Positions 58,725 through 64,000 of a DNA stretch of 64,000 bases are shown here, piece after piece. The position numbers were made by a program, and so were the translations under genes. The notes under the pieces were generated by a model. The model did not search any database, was not told the origin of the DNA, and was given only the letters and a program-made list of their open reading frames with translations. Each line of letters starts with the position of its first letter. Positions within the stretch are counted from its first letter, which is position 1. The DNA is from Dethiosulfatibacter aminovorans DSM 17477 (lineage in GTDB: Bacteria; Bacillota; Clostridia; Tissierellales; Dethiosulfatibacteraceae), in assembly GCF_900142005.1 (NCBI RefSeq), contig NZ_FQZL01000013.1:41700-105699 (forward strand), in the 5' to 3' direction.

Positions 58725-59324
58725 ATGTCAAAATTATATTTCAGATACGGTGCCATGAATTGCGGCAAATCGACAAATCTAATGCAGGTGGCTTTCAACT
58801 ACGAAGAAAGAGGCATGGAGACAATAATCATAAAGCCGGGAATAGATACCAAGGGAGACGACAAGGTTGTATCAAGGCTAGGAATTGAAAGAAAGGTCGA
58901 TATAGTTGTCCGTGAGGACATGAACCTTGTGGATGAAGTTTTAGGATATATGTTAAACTGTGGAGAACTTCACTGTATCCTTGCAGACGAGGTACAGTTT
59001 TTGAAGAAGGAGCAGATAGACCAGCTTTTTGAGATAGCTGTCAAGATGAACATTCCTGTCATATGCTACGGTCTGAGGACTGATTTTCTTATGAATGGCT
59101 TCGAGGGAAGTGAAAGGCTTCTGCTCATAGCGCACAGCATAGAGGAACTGAAGACAATATGCGCCTGCGGCAGAAAGGCAATATTAAACGGCAGAAAGAT
59201 AAACGGAGAGTTCGTGTTTGAAGGCAGCCAGGTTGCCATAGACCAGGAGAACAATGTTGAATATGAGTCCCTTTGCGGACAATGTTTCTTCAGGGAGAAA
59301 GAAAAGTATTTGAACAACAAATAA
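58725..59324 (+). CDS. tdk: Thymidine kinase (type II)
   Basis: 199 residues from ATG 58725 with GGAGG 7 bases upstream. P-loop RYGAMNCGKSTNLM, Walker B-like ILADEVQFLKKEQID with catalytic Glu, and lid zinc site CACGRKA plus SLCGQC. It phosphorylates thymidine for salvage. Stand-alone gene before the DUF1385-prmC-prfA group, as commonly found in Firmicutes (tdk-prmC-prfA region). Confidence 0.95.
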   Translation: MSKLYFRYGAMNCGKSTNLMQVAFNYEERGMETIIIKPGIDTKGDDKVVSRLGIERKVDIVVREDMNLVDEVLGYMLNCGELHCILADEVQFLKKEQIDQLFEIAVKMNIPVICYGLRTDFLMNGFEGSERLLLIAHSIEELKTICACGRKAILNGRKINGEFVFEGSQVAIDQENNVEYESLCGQCFFREKEKYLNNK

Positions 59325-59416
59325 AGATAATATAAAGGTTATAGTAATAAAATAGTTAAATATCCATTTATATGATATAATGGGTGGAAATTTATTTGAA
59401 ATGGATGGTATAAGAA

Positions 59417-60343
59417 TTGTCTGAATGTAAAAAAACATCAATAGGAGGACAGGCTCTCATAGAAGGAATAATGATGAGAGGTCCCCATAAGATAGCTACG
59501 GCAGTGAGAAAGCCGGATGGTGAAATAACCGTCAAAACTCAGGATATAAATCCAATATTTAAAAGCAAATTCCTCAAGCTGCCTCTAGTCAGGGGAAGTG
59601 TGGCCCTTGTAGAGGCAATGATCATAGGAATAAAGGAGCTTATGTATTCTGCTGAATTCTATGAAGACGAACTGGAAGAGGATGCCTTCGACAGGTTCTT
59701 GAGAAAGATGTTCAAGGGGAATGCGGACCAGGCCATAATATATTTTTCTGTAGCCGTCGCACTTTTGATATCCGTGGGAGCATTTATAATACTTCCCAAC
59801 CTTGTTGCGGGCCTGTTGAAGACGCTTGTTGAAAGTCCGCTGATACTTAACTTCCTCGAGGGAATATTGAGGGTTGGACTTTTTACAGTCTATGTCTACC
59901 TCATATCAAAAATGGATGACATAAAGAGAGTCTTTATGTACCACGGTGCCGAGCACAAGACAATATATGCATATGAAAACGGAGAAGAGCTTACAGTTGA
60001 AAATGCCAGAAAATATATTACCCTTCATCCAAGATGCGGTACAAGCTTTCTGGTGAATGTTTTGATAATATCCATAATAGTATTCTCCTTCTTCGGATGG
60101 CCTGGCGTTCTTATGAGAATAGTGACAAGGCTTGTCATGCTTCCTGTAATAGCAGGACTGTCATATGAAATTAACAGGTATATTGGGAAACATGAAAACA
60201 AGGGACTGGCAAAACTCCTCGCAAAGCCGGGGTTTTTGTTCCAGAAGCTTACAACGAAGGAGCCTACGGATGACATGCTGGAGGTGGCAATAGCTGCGAT
60301 GAAGGAAGTAATACCTGAAAACAAGGAAGATGACAATTGGTAG
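59417..60343 (+). CDS. DUF1385 family membrane protein (YqhQ-like)
   Basis: 308 residues from a TTG; GGATGG is about 10 bases upstream. The N-terminus SIGGQALIEGIMMRGPHKIA is the family signature; SVALVEAMIIGIKELMYSAE and the metal-site-like FMYHGAEHKTIYAYENGE follow. Four to five membrane helices. The family has no assigned function. It is nearly always next to prmC and prfA in Firmicutes, as here, where its stop overlaps the prmC start by 7 bases. Confidence 0.9.
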   Translation: MSECKKTSIGGQALIEGIMMRGPHKIATAVRKPDGEITVKTQDINPIFKSKFLKLPLVRGSVALVEAMIIGIKELMYSAEFYEDELEEDAFDRFLRKMFKGNADQAIIYFSVAVALLISVGAFIILPNLVAGLLKTLVESPLILNFLEGILRVGLFTVYVYLISKMDDIKRVFMYHGAEHKTIYAYENGEELTVENARKYITLHPRCGTSFLVNVLIISIIVFSFFGWPGVLMRIVTRLVMLPVIAGLSYEINRYIGKHENKGLAKLLAKPGFLFQKLTTKEPTDDMLEVAIAAMKEVIPENKEDDNW

Positions 60344-61212
60344 AAAAAAGTATAAGACAATGTATAAAGGAAGCTGTGGAAGTTCTTGGACAAAGGGAGT
60401 ATATGAACCCCCTTCTGGATGCGCAGCTTCTCCTTGCATATGCAATGGGCAGGGAAAAGCTGTACGTAATAATGAACATGAATGAAACTCTCGATGAAAA
60501 AACAGAAGAGCTCTTTTTCAGTCTTGTTGGAAAGAGAAAAAAGGGTTGTCCCCTTCAATATATAACAAATTCCCAGGAATTCATGGGGTTGGATTTCCAT
60601 GTTGAGGAAGGTGTCTTGATTCCCAGGCCAGATACTGAGAATATTGTAGAGTATATAATTGACATGGCCAAAAAGGAATACAGCGCGAAAGACAATATTA
60701 GGATTCTGGACATAGGTTCAGGTTCGGGAGCAATAGGATGCAGTCTTGCGGAATATTTGGAAAATTCTTCCGTTGCAGCCATAGACATTTCAGACATTGC
60801 AGTGAAGGTAAGCGACATTAACAGGGAAAGACTTGGTCTTGAAAATTTCAATGTCATGAAAATGGATATATTCGATGATATATGGAAGGAGCTTGGAAGT
60901 TTTGATATAGTGGTGTCGAATCCTCCATACATACCTGAGGAGGATGTGAAAAGTCTCCAGGTGGAGGTGGCGGAATACGAGCCGAAGCTTGCCCTTATAG
61001 GAGGCAATTCAGGATATGACTACTATGAAAGGATAATCAGTATAACGGACAGGCTTGTCAAGCCAGGTGGAGTACTTGTAATGGAGCATGGTCATGACCA
61101 GAGTGAAAAAATTGTCAAGATGCTTGAGGAAAAAGCCGGTGTTGAAAGAGTGGATGTCATTGAGGATTTAAGCGGAATAAAGCGGGGGGCAGCAGGATAT
61201 TTTAAAAATTGA
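60337..61212 (+). CDS. prmC: Release factor glutamine methyltransferase PrmC
   Basis: 291 residues from TTG 60337 inside the end of the DUF1385 gene. N-terminal substrate domain with DAQLLLAYAMG; PRPDTENIVEYII links to the SAM domain DIGSGSGAIGCSLA; catalytic NPPY occurs in VVSNPPYIPEED. It methylates the Gln of the GGQ motif in release factors. The RF1 gene follows after 53 bases. Confidence 0.95.
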   Translation: MVEKSIRQCIKEAVEVLGQREYMNPLLDAQLLLAYAMGREKLYVIMNMNETLDEKTEELFFSLVGKRKKGCPLQYITNSQEFMGLDFHVEEGVLIPRPDTENIVEYIIDMAKKEYSAKDNIRILDIGSGSGAIGCSLAEYLENSSVAAIDISDIAVKVSDINRERLGLENFNVMKMDIFDDIWKELGSFDIVVSNPPYIPEEDVKSLQVEVAEYEPKLALIGGNSGYDYYERIISITDRLVKPGGVLVMEHGHDQSEKIVKMLEEKAGVERVDVIEDLSGIKRGAAGYFKN

Positions 61213-61265
61213 CCATTTGCTTATTATCTGTTATAATATCGTGTTAGAACTAATGAGGTGAAAGT

Positions 61266-62339
61266 ATGTTAGATAAACTGGATTTTTTGGAAGAGAAATA
61301 TAAGGAGCTTAGCGCACAGATAAGTGATCCTGAAATTATAGCTGATATGAAGAAGTGGCAGAAACTCGTAAAGGAGCATGCTCACATAGAGCCTATTGTT
61401 GAAAAATACAAGGCCTACAAGGAAGCGGGAGAACAGCTTGAAGAAGCAAAGGAAATGCTGAAGGACAAGCAGCTTGATGACGACTTCAGGGACATGGTGA
61501 AGGAAGAAGTAAAGGAATTGACTGAAACAATAGAAACTGCAGAGGAAGAACTTAAGTTCCTTCTGATTCCCAAGGACCCCAATGACGACAAGAATGTCAT
61601 TGTGGAGATTAGAGCGGGAGTAGGCGGAGACGAGGCAGGACTTTTTGCAGGCAATCTGTTCAGGATGTATTCCATGTATGCGGAAAGCAAGAGATGGAAG
61701 ATAGAAGTCATGAGTACCAGTGACCAGGGAATAGGCGGATACAAGGAGATCATATTCATGGTCAAGGGTAACGGAGCGTATTCAAGACTGAAGTATGAAA
61801 GCGGCGGCCATAGGGTTCAGAGGGTTCCCGATACTGAGTCAAGCGGACGTATACATACGTCTTCGGCTACTGTTGCAGTGTTGCCTGAGGTTGATGATGT
61901 GGATATAGATATAGATCCAAATGATGTAAGGGTTGACGTGTTCAGATCTTCCGGAAACGGAGGACAGAGTGTAAACACCACGGACTCTGCAGTAAGGCTT
62001 ACACATGAGCCTTCAGGACTGGTTGTATCATGCCAGGACGAGAAGTCACAACTTAAAAACAAGGACAAGGCCTTCAAGATACTAAAGGCCAGACTATACG
62101 ACAAATATCAGCAGGAGCAGCATGATGAACTTGCAGCCCAGAGAAAGAGCCAGGTGGGTTCGGGAGACAGGTCTCAAAGAGTCAGAACATACAACTATCC
62201 TCAGGGCAGGGTAAGCGACCACAGGATAAACTTGACCCTTTACAAGCTTGAAGCCTTTCTCAACGGTGACCTTGACGAAATGATCGATGCACTGACTACC
62301 TCCGACCAGGCCGAAAAGCTCCAGACTATAGAAGCGTAA
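61266..62339 (+). CDS. prfA: Peptide chain release factor 1
   Basis: 357 residues. Domain 2/4 recognition region has [14 protein letters not shown], and the catalytic [18 protein letters not shown] holds the GGQ; GPGGDE-like [11 protein letters not shown] is also present. Recognises UAA and UAG stop codons. ATG lies 4-6 bases after GAGGTG. Ends before a strong terminator. Confidence 0.97.
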   Translation: MLDKLDFLEEKYKELSAQISDPEIIADMKKWQKLVKEHAHIEPIVEKYKAYKEAGEQLEEAKEMLKDKQLDDDFRDMVKEEVKELTETIETAEEELKFLLIPKDPNDDKNVIVEIRAGVGGDEAGLFAGNLFRMYSMYAESKRWKIEVMSTSDQGIGGYKEIIFMVKGNGAYSRLKYESGGHRVQRVPDTESSGRIHTSSATVAVLPEVDDVDIDIDPNDVRVDVFRSSGNGGQSVNTTDSAVRLTHEPSGLVVSCQDEKSQLKNKDKAFKILKARLYDKYQQEQHDELAAQRKSQVGSGDRSQRVRTYNYPQGRVSDHRINLTLYKLEAFLNGDLDEMIDALTTSDQAEKLQTIEA

Positions 62340-62357
62340 TAATATAAATGAATTTAT

Positions 62358-62389
62358 AAAAATGCCGGAAATTTATCCGGTATTTTTTT
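62358..62389 (+). terminator. Terminator after prfA
   Basis: AAAAATGCCGG/CCGGTATTTTT stem with 8-base loop and T7. Confidence 0.85.
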
Positions 62390-62466
62390 GCATAATTTAT
62401 TTTTTTTCTTGCAATAGAAAACGGCCGCAGGTATTGGAATGCCAATCGTTTTTTTGAAAGTTTTTC

Positions 62467-62495
62467 TTGAAATTTGTAATTCAAAGGAGTATTAT
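62467..62495 (+). promoter_or_regulatory. Sigma-A promoter of the antiporter gene
   Basis: TTGAAA, 17 bases, TATTAT; transcription should start near 62503, about 125 bases before the ATG. Confidence 0.65.
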
Positions 62496-62502
62496 AGGAA
62501 AA

Positions 62503-62626
62503 TGGTGATTATTAATCAGGGCGATTATTTGTGTATATGGGGCATGAATAATATACTGCCGGATTAATAAATATTTATGAGAAAGGTGCCTTGCAGCATT
62601 CTCATATTCACAGGAGAGGAGAAGAT
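62503..62626 (+). ncRNA. Structured leader of the antiporter gene, riboswitch candidate
   Basis: TTATTAATC (62509-62517) pairs with GATTAATAA (62562-62570), and TATGAGAA (62576-62583) pairs with TTCTCATA (62599-62606) just ahead of the GGAGAGGAG ribosome binding site. No T-run, so control of translation would be the mechanism. I do not recognise a known class. Confidence 0.4.
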
Positions 62627-63778
62627 ATGGAACACGGAGGTTTGAATTTTGTTATTGATTTGGCATTGATGCTGATTTTTGCCAATCTTGGAGGAATTGC
62701 AGCGCAAAAGCTTAATCAGCCATCAGTTCTGGGACAGATATTAGCTGGCTTGTTAGCAGGACCGGCTGTTTTAAACATAGTAACACCCAATGAAATCATA
62801 AGTACATTTGCTGAGCTTGGAGTTATTCTGCTTATGTTTCTTGCAGGTATGGAAACGGATCTGTACGAATTGAAGAAATCTGCAGGAGCGTCTGCATCTA
62901 TTGCTGTTGGTGGAGTTATTATGCCTATGGTAATGGGAATACTGGCAATTAAAATATTGTACCCGTCGGAAGGAATAATTTCCGGAGCATTTGTAGGTGT
63001 TATTCTGGCAGCTACAAGCATCAGTATAACGGTCCAGGTCTTGAGGGAAATAGAGAAGCTTAATGACAAGACGGGAATAGGAATACTGGGAGCTGCAGTA
63101 ATCGATGATGTGTTGAGTATCATAGTACTGACGCTTGTCATAGGTGTGGCCAGTCCGGGAGAAGGTTCAGGCATACTTTTTGTGGTACTCAAAATTGTTG
63201 CGTTCTTTGTACTTACAATGGTTGCAGGAAGGATATTCACCACCTTCATGAACAAGAACTCTTCAAAAATGCTGAGGGACAGAAATGTTGGAGCCTTTGC
63301 CATTATCATCTGCTTCATACTTGCGTTCGTGGCGGAGGAATTCGGTGTCGCTGCAATCATAGGTGCGTATTTTACAGGAATTGTATTTTCTTTGACACCT
63401 TACAACCACAGGGTTGAGAAGGATGTATCAAGCATAGCCTTTACGCTCTTTACCCCGGTGTTCTTTTTAAACATAGGATTGATAATAAATCTTGACGGAG
63501 TTTGTGGAATACTGGTACCTCTTGTCGTATTGATGATAGTTGCGATGGTAAGCAAGATCATCGGTTGCGGACTTGGAGCAAAACTCATGAAGTTCTCTGC
63601 AAGGGAATCCATCCAGATAGGTGTCGGCATGATTCCTAGAGGAGAGGTTGGACTCATCGTGGCAAATGTGGCAAAGAGTGGTGGATTTATAAGCGACAAT
63701 ATGTTTACGGCGACAATACTTGTAGTTGTACTTACTACAATAATTACGCCACCGATGCTCAAGAAGGCATATGAATAA
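62627..63778 (+). CDS. Monovalent cation:proton antiporter (CPA2 / KefB-like, NhaS3/GerN group)
   Basis: 383 residues from ATG 62627 (GGAGAGGAG 5 bases upstream). Twelve to thirteen membrane helices with LNQPSVLGQILAGLLAGPAV and LGVILLMFLAGMETDL at the N-terminus. The ion-site GAAVIDDVLSII holds the conserved Asp pair, and GMIPRGEVGLIVANVA is the basic TM10 motif. No RCK/TrkA-N domain is attached. Na+ or K+ exchange cannot be decided by eye. Confidence 0.92.
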   Translation: MEHGGLNFVIDLALMLIFANLGGIAAQKLNQPSVLGQILAGLLAGPAVLNIVTPNEIISTFAELGVILLMFLAGMETDLYELKKSAGASASIAVGGVIMPMVMGILAIKILYPSEGIISGAFVGVILAATSISITVQVLREIEKLNDKTGIGILGAAVIDDVLSIIVLTLVIGVASPGEGSGILFVVLKIVAFFVLTMVAGRIFTTFMNKNSSKMLRDRNVGAFAIIICFILAFVAEEFGVAAIIGAYFTGIVFSLTPYNHRVEKDVSSIAFTLFTPVFFLNIGLIINLDGVCGILVPLVVLMIVAMVSKIIGCGLGAKLMKFSARESIQIGVGMIPRGEVGLIVANVAKSGGFISDNMFTATILVVVLTTIITPPMLKKAYE

Positions 63779-63857
63779 TAATGAATATCTAAGGTTGTTT
63801 TTCGCGGTCTAAGGAAGTTGAAAGTACATAAATTGTAGAAATGCAGGATAAATGAAG
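63779..63857. other. Short spacer before the insertion sequence
   Basis: About 80 bases with nothing that I can name. Confidence 0.5.
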
Positions 63858-63900
63858 TGCCCCCTGTCAAGTAGACAGTAGAAAAAACAAAAAATTTAGT

Positions 63901-63930
63901 ACCGTCAACTAATTAGTTGGCGGTATTTTT
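63901..63930. terminator. Terminator inside the IS end
   Basis: ACCGTCAACT/AGTTGGCGGT stem with an AATT loop, T-run on the plus side and A-rich on the other. Confidence 0.7.
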
Positions 63931-64000
63931 ATGCAGCATTATCCATGAGATATTGTCTATATTCCAATGGTGTCATACAGTTTAATCTCTTCTGATATCG
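63929..64000 (-). CDS. IS3-family transposase OrfB, C-terminal fragment
   Basis: The last 23 codons read RYQKRLNCMTPLEYRQYL plus five residues and a stop. The RI/YQ-K-x-L-x-x-MTPxEYR pattern is the usual end of the DDE transposases of the IS3 family. The rest of the gene is beyond the right edge, so whether it is intact cannot be told. Confidence 0.85.
   Translation of the reverse strand, partial: RYQKRLNCMTPLEYRQYLMDNAA

Larger units (their letters stand above)
63858..64000. mobile_element. IS3-family insertion sequence, one end, cut by the window edge
   Basis: TGCCCCCTGTCAAGTAGACA at 63858 is the kind of terminal inverted repeat found in IS3 (IS150-like) elements. The transposase C-terminus and a terminator follow. 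The other end and target duplication lie outside the window. Confidence 0.75.

Overview
The window reads as chromosome of an anaerobic, amino-acid-fermenting Firmicute, probably a clostridial relative from the Peptostreptococcales/Tissierellales. The pointers are AT-rich spacers, AAGGAGG-type ribosome binding sites with many TTG/GTG starts, a Bcd-EtfBA set, SigI/RsgI, ECF transporters, BCCT and CaiB proteins, and heavy use of sigma-54. No rRNA, tRNA, CRISPR array or prophage was seen. The only mobile element is the end of an IS3-type insertion sequence at the right edge.

Layout. 1-2015 (minus): membrane fusion protein, B12-binding protein and the start of an ABC permease. 2104-12721: glutaminase, a sodium:solute symporter with a 38-residue accessory peptide, a histidine kinase/NtrC-type regulator pair, then a sigma-54 promoter driving an NRAMP-related carrier next to the 5-oxoprolinase genes pxpABC and a DUF1445 gene. 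13163-16126: butyryl-CoA dehydrogenase and EtfBA behind a Rex-like site. 16347-19855: a DUF697 protein, GalE, a CmpB-type membrane protein and an HD protein. 19869-25316: a sigma-54 activator with a probable cysteine/thiazoline catabolic operon. 26963-35350: a second sigma-54 activator with a BKACE, a ketopantoate-reductase-like enzyme, two CaiB-type CoA-transferases and a BCCT carrier, which looks like carnitine-type quaternary amine catabolism. 35525-41703: PilZ, AEC and AI-2E family proteins, YhcC, SigI/RsgI and a PPC protein, with a cluster of DnaA-box-like sites.

41808-49731 (minus) is the most unusual region. One leader RNA ending in a terminator precedes an FMN-binding protein, two lipoproteins and one anchored protein with sulfite-oxidase-fold (molybdopterin-type) domains, one of them fused to a phosphodiesterase, then a MobB-like GTPase and a complete ECF transporter (S, A, A, T). 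My inference is that this is an uptake and salvage system for a molybdopterin-type cofactor.

49869-63778: a Lon-like protease with an AT-hook tail, a HAD phosphatase, type-4 uracil-DNA glycosylase, TPP riboswitch with thiW and thiC, a THEP1-methyltransferase fusion, MscS, thymidine kinase, a DUF1385 protein, PrmC, RF1 and a CPA2 antiporter with a long structured leader.

The catabolic genes fit together as fermentation of glutamine, 5-oxoproline, cysteine and a carnitine-like betaine. Three separate sigma-54 activator/promoter pairs gate the pathways, and electrons are disposed of through Bcd/Etf.
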